Under the pieces are notes generated by a model. It was given only the letters and a program-made list of their open reading frames with translations, did no database searches and was not told the origin of the DNA. Made by a program: the position numbers and the translations under genes. This document shows, one piece after another, positions 1 to 6,391 of a stretch of 6,391 nucleotides of DNA; position 1 is the first letter of the stretch, and the number at the start of each line of letters is the position of its first letter. This DNA is from JBAUHN01 sp049680295 (GTDB lineage: Bacteria; Pseudomonadota; Alphaproteobacteria; Rhodobacterales; Rhodobacteraceae), in contig JBAUHN010000134.1 of NCBI GenBank assembly GCA_049680295.1, positions 1 through 6,391 of the forward strand. Direction: 5' to 3'.

Positions 1-847
1 GAACGAATTTCTGCTGAACCCGAAAGATATGTTCGCTGTCCATCGTCGTCTGCAGATATTTGACCGAGATATCGGACGGCACCACCAGTTCCACAGGCGC
101 GCCCTGAAGCGAAACAATCACCGCCGATTTCTTTGGCATGGTGCTGGACCGCAACAGAGGCCCGTCAAGAAACGGCAAAATACTGTCGCGGGGCAGAACC
201 ATCGAATTAGGAATGGGTTTGGTCACAGCCGAGAAAAACGCGTCATCCATGATACAGGCAAAAGGACCGACATGGCCTGCGCCTTCAAGTTTCTGAATGG
301 CATCGACCACAGCCGAGAAAACCTTGGCCCCGTCGACTGCACCGGTGATTTTTACCAGATTGCTTTGGCCGCATTCGATCAAGCCATCGTATTTGCCGCC
401 ACCGCTGACCGAAAACACCGGTTGCACGCCTGCCAGACTTTGGGCCGGGTTGTTGGGGCCTTTGCCTACATCTTCCTGACCGTTGACAACAATCGCATCT
501 TCCACGCGCGCCATGATATCGGCCGCGCGGCGAAACATAATCGTTGCACTGGTCAGTTCCGGGTCTGCCAATTGCGCATTTTTGACGTAGACGTTGATCG
601 ACAAGGTCGCCAGACGCATGGTTTCATAGTCCACCACGCCCATCCGTTCGGTCGCACCGCCCGGAACCGGTGCGCCAAGGCTGACATAGTCAAGCGTGTT
701 CTTTGGTACAGTCTGCGTGTCAGTGGGCAAGGGACCGAACAGCGGTAAAAACGAAGCAGCGACACGGGCGCGCAGGGCCTCGTCGTGGACAATTTGTCTG
801 ATCTGGCCCCAACTGGCCTCGCTTAACGTCAATACACCTTCGCTCAT
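1..847 (-). CDS. Encapsulin-like nanocompartment shell protein (Linocin_M18 / HK97 fold), 3' end outside window
   Basis: Members of this family self-assemble into hollow icosahedral protein shells in the cytoplasm and enclose a cargo enzyme such as a ferritin-like protein or peroxidase. Seen: an open frame of 282 codons running off the left edge without a stop. It starts with an amphipathic segment like the encapsulin N-arm (LSEASWGQIRQIV, residues 8-20), then an E-loop-like stretch (about 55-90), a spine-helix-like region with RRAADIMARVEDAIVVNG (106-123), and the motif GHVGPFACIM (191-200), matching the family's 'GPY-hydrophobic' strand. A C-terminal SDISVKY (258-264) matches 'QDLSIGY' of known encapsulins. 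By comparison only about 15-20 residues are missing, giving a protein near 300 aa, slightly above the usual 265-280. There is no room for the cyclic-nucleotide-binding insert of Family 2B encapsulins. The start is supported by GGGAG six bases upstream. The gene is probably cotranscribed with the upstream cyclase/ATPase gene. No cargo gene is visible. The assignment is from remembered family motifs; a divergent HK97-fold relative is the main alternative. Confidence 0.77.
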   Translation of the reverse strand, partial: MSEGVLTLSEASWGQIRQIVHDEALRARVAASFLPLFGPLPTDTQTVPKNTLDYVSLGAPVPGGATERMGVVDYETMRLATLSINVYVKNAQLADPELTSATIMFRRAADIMARVEDAIVVNGQEDVGKGPNNPAQSLAGVQPVFSVSGGGKYDGLIECGQSNLVKITGAVDGAKVFSAVVDAIQKLEGAGHVGPFACIMDDAFFSAVTKPIPNSMVLPRDSILPFLDGPLLRSSTMPKKSAVIVSLQGAPVELVVPSDISVKYLQTTMDSEHIFRVQQKFV

Positions 848-853
848 ATCAGT

Positions 854-858
854 CTCCC
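854..858 (-). promoter_or_regulatory. Ribosome binding site of the encapsulin-like gene
   Basis: GGGAG on the minus strand lies 6 nt before the ATG at 847. It is a good Shine-Dalgarno match and fixes this start over any in-frame upstream codon. Confidence 0.7.
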
Positions 859-863
859 ACCTG

Positions 864-915
864 AAAATACCTGGCTTGCGCCATTGCAAAATACCCAACA
901 CCCTCGCTAAAATAC
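864..915 (-). repeat. Three direct copies of GTATTTT in the cyclase-encapsulin gap
   Basis: On the minus strand GTATTTT occurs at 915-909, 894-888 and 870-864. The copies are spaced 21 and 24 nt apart, about two helical turns. They fill the short gap between the stop of the cyclase/ATPase gene and the ribosome binding site of the shell gene; the first copy overlaps the stop codon by one base. They could be a regulator binding array, part of a family-specific dispersed repeat, or chance in an AT-richer spacer. No good -35/-10 pair could be built from them. Confidence 0.5.
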
Positions 916-3900
916 TACTTTGCAGAAACGTCGCTTTTTGATTTGTGCAATTCAAGCTGCTTTAAACTGTCTAATGCAACTTTTTCCAATTTCGCAGCGC
1001 CCTGGTCAACAGCGACCTGGCGTGCCATGTCAAAATCTTTTGCCGCACCTGCCAAATTTCCAAGTGCCTGGCGTGCGACACCGCGCATCCTATAGACTTC
1101 CGGCAGGTTCAGGGCCTCTTTGCGCCGGGTGGCTTCGGAAATGACTTTGGTGAGCCGTGCTTCGGCCTGTTCAGGCTTACCCGCGTTGATCATAAGTTCA
1201 GCGAAGGCGGGGAATATCAGCACATCTGTCAGCACGGTTTGCGTGGCAAAAAAGCGTTCGCGCTCCAGATCAATTTCAGCGATGACGTTGATGGATTTAT
1301 CAAGCTGCCCTTTGGCGATTGCCGCCTGAACGGCGGCAACATGTTCCCAGAGAATATAGCCCTGATCCTGTGATAATTTCAGGTTTCGGTCTGCAACTTT
1401 TGCCAACTCATCCCAGCCACGCCGCAACACCAACTCTTGCCCCGCTGAGCCAAGACCGTAAGCCAGTGATGGGAGGTGATCGACGTCTTCGGCAAATTGC
1501 AAGGCATCTGCAAATGCGATCTTTGCGGCTTCGGTGTCGCCCATCACCCACAAGGTCGCCGAACGGATCGCGCGCAACGCGACCGAGGACGAGAATTGAA
1601 AGGTCTTGATAATCGCGACCTCATCTTCGACGGTGTAGCGCGCCAACCCACGCTCCGCGCGTTCCAGGGCCTGTTTAAATTCGCCCCGGAAAAAATGTGT
1701 GTATCCAACCGCATGATCAGCCGCCGTTGCCAGCATCGGGACACCCGCTGCTTTTGCCATTGCGTCGGTTTCCAGCGCGGTGGCCAAGGCAGGTTCCAGT
1801 TCTCCGCGCAGGAAATAGTTGGTCCAAAGCCCCCAAAGCGCGCCAAACAACGCCTCGTGATCACCCAGTTGCAGGGCCAGTTCGCGTGACCGGGCGCAGG
1901 TCACTTCGACCTCTTGCGCGCCCCAGCCGTAAATCGCCATTGACGCCGGTGCCAGGGACATCTGAATGGCCAGTTCCATCGACTGCTTTTCGGCCCCGTC
2001 AGGCAGAACCTCGATCTTACCCAGGGCTGATTTCAAATAGGTAATTGCCGCCAGATTGTTGGCGCGCCCAAGCGCGTCGTGGCCCGCAGCCAGCCAATAT
2101 TTCAGCGCCTCGCTGTCCATTCCGGCCATATCGCAATGGCGCGCCAAGACTTCTGGTTCGGGCAGGCCAAACGCCTTGTGACCTGTCAGCATGACCTCGG
2201 CCAAGGTCTTGTGCACCTCGCTTTTGTCCCGCCTCAAGATCGACGCATAGGCCACGTCCTGCACCAGCGCGTGATTGAATATGTGGACCGTTTGTCCATC
2301 GCTATCTTCGACTCTGTAAAGCAGGCCGGATTCGCGCAACTGTGCCGCGCCATCAGACACGTTCAGATCGTCAGGGGCGATGGCGTGCAGCATATCAAGG
2401 CTGAATTCACGTCCGATCACCGATCCAAGCTGGGCCACTTTCTTCCCAACATCCAAGCGGTCAAGGCGTGCCATAAGCGAATCGTGCAGGGTTGAAGGGA
2501 TTGAGAACGCATCAAGACGCGACATCTCGACCATTTGATCGCCTTCGGTGGTGGTTTCCAGCACCGCCTTTGTCAGCTCTTCCAGAAACAAGGGAATGCC
2601 GTCAGTTTTTTGAATTATTTCGCGGGCCACAAGCGTCGGCAATTTGCGCAAACCTGTGATTTGTTCGATCAATTGCGTTCCGGCCGCATCGGCAAGCGGC
2701 ACCAATGAAACATGGCACAAGGTATCAGGTTCGGGCCAGGGTGGTTCAAATTCCGGTCGGAATGTAACCAGCAATTGAATGGGCAAAGTCTTAAGCGTGT
2801 CGACCAGTTGCGCCAAAAAGTCCAAGGTTGAACTATCGGCCCAATGGGCATCTTCAAATGTGATCAGTACCGGTTTTTTCTCGGCCAGCGCCGATATCCA
2901 TTTCACCAGCGTCCGCTGTGTCATCAAAGCTTTGGTCTGGGCGTCCAGATCAAGCGGGGTATCGGTGGCAATGCCCAGCAAATCCGCCAGCAGGGCAACG
3001 TCGTCGCCCGACAAATCAGCGGCCTGTGCGGCAAACGTCTGCAGTTTTGACAGCCGGGCGGTGTTTTCATCGGATTTTACAATGCCAGCCGCGCGGGCCA
3101 GTTCTTTGGTCAGCGGATGCAAGGCACGGTTGGCTAGATGCGAGGCGCATTGCAAATGAACGGTTGTCAGGTTCTGATCGGCCACATGATCCAACAGCGC
3201 GCGGGCAAGCCGCGATTTGCCAATGCCGGCAGCGCCTTCGATCTGACACAGCCGCCCCTGGCCGTTTGTTGTCTGGTCCCACGCCTCCAGCAATTGCCGC
3301 AATTCGGTGGTGCGTCCAATCAGCGGCGCAATCGAATCCGCGTTTCTGGCGTCAAATCGGCTTTGCACATCGCTTTCATCGACGGCGCGGTAGACATTCA
3401 ACCCGTCAGGAAAGCCTTTCATTTGCGGTGCGCCGCGGTGTTCGTATTCAAAGCCACGCCCGGCAATGTCTTTGGTTTCCTGCGCCACCAAAACTTCGCC
3501 CGGCACCGCAAGCCCCTGCAATCGGGAGGCCAGGTTGGGCGTTTCCCCGACTACAAAATCCTTTTGTGCGGTTGCATCGCCAATCAAATCGCCGACCACA
3601 ACAATACCCGTTGCAATCCCGATCCGAACCGCCAAACCGCTTTTGGCGGGGGTTTTAAGATTGGCCACAGCCTCGACGGTGGCCAATCCTGCGCGGATGG
3701 CCTGGGCGGGATCATCTTCGTGGGCGACTGGATAGCCGAAATACACCATCAACCCGTCACCTTGGGTATAGGCAAGGTGGCCACCATGGGCCTGCATCAC
3801 CTTGTGGCAAACGCTGTGATAGGCGGAAATGACTTCGCGCATATCTTCGACGTCCAACTGAGTGACCAGCTTGGTCGATCCGACAAGATCGCAGAACGCA

Positions 3901-4130
3901 ACTGTAAGTTGTCTGCGCTCTGCAATAGGGCGCGTATTCACCGGCGTGCTGTCGTAGGAAATCAGGGCTTTACGGAATTTTTTCCGCTGCCCCAGAGACA
4001 TCCCCATTTCACGCAAGTCCAGATCATCCAGTTCAGTGACCAGTGATTCATCAATATCGTTCGCTATCAAAAGCGTATAGAAATCGTCATGTCCGCTGGA
4101 GCGGAGATAACTCATGAAACCACTTGGCAT
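915..4130 (-). CDS. SAM domain - class III adenylate/guanylate cyclase - STAND/AAA ATPase - TPR signalling protein
   Basis: This large cytoplasmic protein combines nucleotide cyclase and ATPase modules and probably works as a ligand- or partner-sensing switch; no transmembrane segment is seen. Domains in order: SAM-like domain (about 6-58); class III cyclase homology domain (about 73-248) with metal-binding Asp81 (AFCDLVGST) and Asp125 (QGDGLMVYFGYP), and transition-state Asn199 and Arg203 (GETPNLASR); AAA_16-type NTPase (about 268-520) with Walker A GAAGIGKS (299-306) and Walker B LITFEDAHW (422-430); a winged-helix/linker region with FNHALVQDVAYASIL (618-632); and about eight TPR-like helical repeats (about 670-1060). 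The adenine-selecting Lys of class III cyclases aligns with Tyr121 and the Asp/Thr position with Phe192, so substrate or activity is uncertain. The start at 4130 has a poor ribosome site; Met6 at 4115, preceded by AAGTGG, is a plausible alternative that keeps the SAM domain. The frame is intact throughout. The encapsulin-like gene follows after 67 nt without a terminator. The domain calls are strong; the biological role is unknown. Confidence 0.93.
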   Translation of the reverse strand: MPSGFMSYLRSSGHDDFYTLLIANDIDESLVTELDDLDLREMGMSLGQRKKFRKALISYDSTPVNTRPIAERRQLTVAFCDLVGSTKLVTQLDVEDMREVISAYHSVCHKVMQAHGGHLAYTQGDGLMVYFGYPVAHEDDPAQAIRAGLATVEAVANLKTPAKSGLAVRIGIATGIVVVGDLIGDATAQKDFVVGETPNLASRLQGLAVPGEVLVAQETKDIAGRGFEYEHRGAPQMKGFPDGLNVYRAVDESDVQSRFDARNADSIAPLIGRTTELRQLLEAWDQTTNGQGRLCQIEGAAGIGKSRLARALLDHVADQNLTTVHLQCASHLANRALHPLTKELARAAGIVKSDENTARLSKLQTFAAQAADLSGDDVALLADLLGIATDTPLDLDAQTKALMTQRTLVKWISALAEKKPVLITFEDAHWADSSTLDFLAQLVDTLKTLPIQLLVTFRPEFEPPWPEPDTLCHVSLVPLADAAGTQLIEQITGLRKLPTLVAREIIQKTDGIPLFLEELTKAVLETTTEGDQMVEMSRLDAFSIPSTLHDSLMARLDRLDVGKKVAQLGSVIGREFSLDMLHAIAPDDLNVSDGAAQLRESGLLYRVEDSDGQTVHIFNHALVQDVAYASILRRDKSEVHKTLAEVMLTGHKAFGLPEPEVLARHCDMAGMDSEALKYWLAAGHDALGRANNLAAITYLKSALGKIEVLPDGAEKQSMELAIQMSLAPASMAIYGWGAQEVEVTCARSRELALQLGDHEALFGALWGLWTNYFLRGELEPALATALETDAMAKAAGVPMLATAADHAVGYTHFFRGEFKQALERAERGLARYTVEDEVAIIKTFQFSSSVALRAIRSATLWVMGDTEAAKIAFADALQFAEDVDHLPSLAYGLGSAGQELVLRRGWDELAKVADRNLKLSQDQGYILWEHVAAVQAAIAKGQLDKSINVIAEIDLERERFFATQTVLTDVLIFPAFAELMINAGKPEQAEARLTKVISEATRRKEALNLPEVYRMRGVARQALGNLAGAAKDFDMARQVAVDQGAAKLEKVALDSLKQLELHKSKSDVSAK

Positions 4131-4312
4131 TAAGGATCGCTTTCGTTGCCCTGATCCAGTACCCGCCTTGATTGTCGATCCAGACCGGTCAAACTGAAAG
4201 TATTGTTAACATAACTTAGACGAAGGCGGCCCAAACGTCCAAAGAAAACAGGCAAACATTCAATCGCTGGCAAATGATATTGAAAGGATGCAACCTAAAG
4301 CAGAGTTTGTCA

Positions 4313-4327
4313 GGGCTATTGCACAAA
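4313..4327 (+). mobile_element. Possible insertion-sequence end remnant
   Basis: GGGCTATTGCACAAA resembles the terminal inverted repeats of IS5/IS6-type elements, which often read GGCTCTGTTGCA(C)AAA. If real, the element body would run rightwards towards about 4410. No transposase frame, matching second end or target duplication is visible, so at best it is a decayed solo end. It could equally be chance. Confidence 0.18.
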
Positions 4328-4421
4328 ACTGCGGTGCGTAGGAAAAGGGCTGTTCGTACCAAGGGTTGGCCGTATCGATTTGGCGGCATCTGGGGCTTAA
4401 CTGCATGTCACGACACAAAAG

Positions 4422-4453
4422 AAACGCCGCTGCATAGGGATGCGGCGGCGTTT
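4422..4453 (-). terminator. Rho-independent terminator of the MTHFR-methyltransferase operon
   Basis: The arms AAACGCCGCTGCA (4422-4434) and TGCGGCGGCGTTT (4441-4453) pair over 13 bp with one G-T pair around a 6-base loop. On the minus strand the GC-rich stem is followed by TTTCTTTTGTG, a T-rich tract. It lies 23 bp past the stop of the methyltransferase gene. On the plus strand the tail is less T-rich, so termination is expected mainly for leftward transcripts. Confidence 0.85.
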
Positions 4454-4476
4454 GTCTGACGGGACTGAGGCGGGGT

Positions 4477-5556
4477 TCAGCGTCTGCGGCGACCGCCAAC
4501 ACGCGCACCGCGACCGCGGCCTTCCTGGCCTGCTTTTGGTGCGACCTTGTTAAAGGCAATCCAATCGGTGCCGTGCGGATCATTGTTGGTTAGAAAGTTT
4601 GCCGCGCGAATGGCTTCCATCTCTTTACCGGGGCGTGATTGAGTCGACCCAAGTCCAAACAGAGTCACGAAAACTTCGTCATCAATGTCGTCGGGCAGAA
4701 TGATGCCTGCGGCTGCAATTTCGGCCTTTTTCTCGGCGATCTTGGTTTGATTGACGGGCAGGGACACCGGATTCATGATCGCCGACGTCATGCCAGCCCC
4801 CATGGCCATGGGCAAAAATGCATTGTTGATACCATGCCGGTTCGGCAGGCCGAACGAGATATTGGATGCGCCACAAGTTGTGTTTACACCCAGCTCTTCG
4901 CGTAATCTGCGGACCAGTGTGAACACCTGATGTCCGGCGGTTGCCATCGCGCCAATGGGCATCACCAGCGGATCAACCACGATATCATGGGCCGGAATGC
5001 CAAAATCGGCCGCCCGCTCAACGATCTTTTTGGCGACAGCAAACCGCACATCGGGGTCTTCGGAAATGCCGGTGTCATCGTTTGAGATCGCAACAACCGG
5101 CACATTGTATTTTTTGACCAGCGGCAGAACCAGTTCCAGCCGCTCTTCCTCACCGGTGACAGAATTCAGCAATGGGCGGCCTTCGCAGGCGGCTAGACCC
5201 GATTCCAGGGCGCCGGGCACCGAACTGTCGATACAAAGCGGCACCTCGACGATGGCCTGCACACGTTCGATCAGTTCTTTCATCAACGCGGGCTCGACAA
5301 AATTATTGTCGGCATAGCGCGGATCTTCGGCCATTTTATTGGTGAATACGGCGCCCGAATTGATGTCGAGAACCGTTGCCCCGGCGGCGACTTGCGCAAT
5401 TGCATCGGCCTCCACGGTTGAAAAGTCGCCCAACTCAAGCTCAGCGGCCAGTTTTTTGCGACCCGTGGGGTTAATCCGTTCCCCGATCACGCAAAAAGGT
5501 TGGTCAAAGCCGATGACGGCTGTCTTTGTTTTGGATTCGACAATTGTTCTGGTCAT
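4477..5556 (-). CDS. Methyltetrahydrofolate:corrinoid methyltransferase (pterin-binding domain protein)
   Basis: It is predicted to transfer the methyl group of 5-methyltetrahydrofolate to the cobalt of a corrinoid protein, in the cytoplasm. Seen: a single pterin-binding TIM barrel over about residues 18-300, with the family motifs GERINPTGRK (25-34), LDINSG (63-68), CIDSS (108-112), NSVTGE (131-136), ISNDDTG (157-163), VDPLVMP (194-200) and GASNISFGLPNR (229-240). The last contains the conserved Asn (Asn232) that contacts the pterin in AcsE/MetH-type enzymes. No cobalamin- or homocysteine-binding domain is present, so it must work with separate partners. At 359 aa it is longer than the roughly 260-aa AcsE type; the extra C-terminus ends in an Arg/Gly-rich tail (346-359). 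The start has GAGGGA six bases upstream, inside the end of the preceding reductase gene, from which it is separated by 2 nt. In this setting it may be one piece of a split cobalamin-dependent methionine synthase; catabolic demethylation is an alternative. Confidence 0.9.
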   Translation of the reverse strand: MTRTIVESKTKTAVIGFDQPFCVIGERINPTGRKKLAAELELGDFSTVEADAIAQVAAGATVLDINSGAVFTNKMAEDPRYADNNFVEPALMKELIERVQAIVEVPLCIDSSVPGALESGLAACEGRPLLNSVTGEEERLELVLPLVKKYNVPVVAISNDDTGISEDPDVRFAVAKKIVERAADFGIPAHDIVVDPLVMPIGAMATAGHQVFTLVRRLREELGVNTTCGASNISFGLPNRHGINNAFLPMAMGAGMTSAIMNPVSLPVNQTKIAEKKAEIAAAGIILPDDIDDEVFVTLFGLGSTQSRPGKEMEAIRAANFLTNNDPHGTDWIAFNKVAPKAGQEGRGRGARVGGRRRR

Positions 5557-5558
5557 TT

Positions 5559-6391
5559 TCAGTCCCTCAGGGCGGCATTAGCAGGTACTGCCGCGCGGCC
5601 ACCGTGTTCGATGGCCCAGTTTGCATTCGTCTTGATGCCACCCAGCGGAAAGAAATGAACGTGGGTGATATTAAAGTCCGGATTGGCCGCCTTGTGAGCC
5701 GCCAGTTGGGTGATCACATCCGTAGGCTCAAATGGCAACAGCAGTTTGGTGACATCTTTGGCGCGTTTTTGCAGAACCTTCAGCGAAGGCCCGACACCGC
5801 AGGCGATGGCGAACTTGATCAGGGTCTGCAATTTGGCAGGTCCTGCAATGCCGATGTGGATGGGGATATCAATGCCAATGGCTTTCAGATGATCGGCCCA
5901 TTCGATAATCGGTCCGGCCTCAAATGCGAATTGCGTGGCCAGCGCCATTTTTGCGTCCGAGGTCTCGCTGAAGGTCTGTTTCCAGCGCAATGCGTCCTCA
6001 ACGTTTATCATGCCGCCATCTGGGTCAATATCGCGGTTGCCTTCGGGGTGGCCTGCCACATGCAAATTTTTGAACCCGGCCTGACCAAACAGATCGCTTT
6101 CCAGCAATTGCATTGAACTGTCGAAATCGCCATGTGGCGTTGCAACACCGCCTGCCAGCAACAGCGCCTGATCAACGCCCGCTTCGCCCTGATACCGGGC
6201 GATCCAGTCGGCAAGGGTCGCTTTGTTCTTGATGATACGGGCCGGGAAATGCGGCATGACTGCATAGCCATCTTTCGCCAGACGCTTGGCGGTTGCCACC
6301 ATATCCTCGATCGGTGTACCTTCGATATGCGCGATGTAAACGCGGGTGCCGCCCGGCAAAAGGTCGCGAAAATCCTCGATCTTTTCGGCTG
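5559..6391 (-). CDS. Methylenetetrahydrofolate reductase family protein, 5' end outside window
   Basis: Family members reduce 5,10-methylenetetrahydrofolate to 5-methyltetrahydrofolate with a flavin in a TIM barrel. Seen: 276 C-terminal codons and a stop, open to the right edge. A TTG at 6359 is only an internal Leu codon: the reading continues upstream as AEKIEDFRDL before it, so the true start is beyond 6391. Motifs: MPHFPAR (45-51 of the visible part), ALLLAGG (75-81), HVAGHPEGN (110-118), TQFAFE (152-157, where Gln153 matches the substrate-binding Gln of MetF), HIGIAGPAKLQTLIKFA (178-194) and HFFPLGGIKTN (245-255). The position of E. coli MetF Asp120 (RGD) appears as Gly81, so this is a divergent branch. 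The stop TGA is 2 nt before the methyltransferase ATG, indicating one operon and possibly translational coupling. The product would supply methyl-tetrahydrofolate directly to that enzyme. The N-terminal catalytic Glu cannot be judged here. Confidence 0.87.
   Translation of the reverse strand, partial: AEKIEDFRDLLPGGTRVYIAHIEGTPIEDMVATAKRLAKDGYAVMPHFPARIIKNKATLADWIARYQGEAGVDQALLLAGGVATPHGDFDSSMQLLESDLFGQAGFKNLHVAGHPEGNRDIDPDGGMINVEDALRWKQTFSETSDAKMALATQFAFEAGPIIEWADHLKAIGIDIPIHIGIAGPAKLQTLIKFAIACGVGPSLKVLQKRAKDVTKLLLPFEPTDVITQLAAHKAANPDFNITHVHFFPLGGIKTNANWAIEHGGRAAVPANAALRD
5563..5568 (-). promoter_or_regulatory. Ribosome binding site of the methyltransferase gene, inside the reductase 3' end
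   Basis: GAGGGA on the minus strand lies 6 nt before the ATG at 5556 and within the last codons of the reductase gene. It supports the start call and tight cotranslation of the pair. Confidence 0.75.

Larger units (their letters stand above)
4131..4476. other. Intergenic region between the one-carbon operon and the cyclase/ATPase gene
   Basis: These 346 bases contain no convincing gene; the short frames here lack ribosome sites and any recognisable product. From right to left they hold the terminator of the methyltransferase operon, an insertion-sequence-end-like motif near 4313, and a presumed minus-strand promoter region for the cyclase gene. In the last part are the perfect 8-bp palindromes TGTTAACA (4204-4211) and GACCGGTC (4183-4190) and a direct repeat GATCCAG (4153-4159 and 4177-4183). 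I could not identify a convincing -35/-10 pair. Confidence 0.6.

Noticed and set aside
29..748. Plus-strand 239-codon frame opposite the shell gene
   Set aside because: It is antisense to the encapsulin-like frame, has an Arg/His-rich composition typical of GC-rich shadows, and shows no recognisable domain.
2918..3658. Plus-strand 246-codon frame opposite the ATPase and cyclase regions
   Set aside because: Shadow frame rich in Arg, Gln and Pro, with no family resemblance, overlapping a confident gene.
3138..4046. Plus-strand 302-codon frame opposite the cyclase domain
   Set aside because: The minus strand clearly encodes the conserved cyclase and ATPase motifs; the plus frame has no motif or ribosome site.
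4260..4583. Minus-strand 107-codon frame overlapping the methyltransferase 3' end and the terminator
   Set aside because: It starts inside the methyltransferase gene, reads straight through the terminator hairpin and resembles no known protein.
5559..6359. Start of the reductase at 6359
   Set aside because: That codon is TTG within a conserved LLPGGTRVYIAH stretch, and the frame stays open and family-like to the window edge.
1..6391. tRNA, rRNA, CRISPR array or riboswitch
   Set aside because: No cloverleaf, rRNA-like segment, regularly spaced palindromic repeat array or recognisable riboswitch core was seen on either strand.

Overview
The window most resembles a chromosome segment of an alphaproteobacterium of the Rhodobacteraceae (Roseobacter-type). 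The evidence is the moderately high GC, the codon use, and a methylenetetrahydrofolate reductase plus methyltetrahydrofolate:corrinoid methyltransferase pair of the kind I associate with that group. This placement is by eye; no search was run. All four recognised genes lie on the minus strand, so the window is read from right to left.

Right part (6391 down to 4477): a one-carbon operon. A methylenetetrahydrofolate reductase homologue, cut at its 5' end by the window edge, is followed after 2 nt by a pterin-binding methyltransferase. The first would make methyl-tetrahydrofolate and the second would pass the methyl group to a corrinoid protein, probably towards methionine. No corrinoid or homocysteine-binding partner is in the window. 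The operon ends at a clear hairpin terminator (4422-4453).

Middle (4476 down to 4131): a 346-base gap with the terminator, a weak insertion-sequence-end-like motif and several short palindromes upstream of the next gene. I see no gene in it.

Left part (4130 down to 1): a 1071-residue signalling protein with SAM domain, class III nucleotide cyclase, STAND-type ATPase and TPR-like repeats. It is followed after 67 nt, with no terminator, by a gene for an encapsulin-like (Linocin_M18, HK97-fold) shell protein whose last few residues lie beyond the window. The 67-nt gap carries three copies of GTATTTT at 21-24 nt spacing. The pairing of a cyclase/ATPase sensor with a nanocompartment shell gene is the most interesting feature. 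The usual adenine-selecting residues of the cyclase are not conserved, and no cargo gene is visible, so any cargo must lie to the left of the window or elsewhere in the genome.
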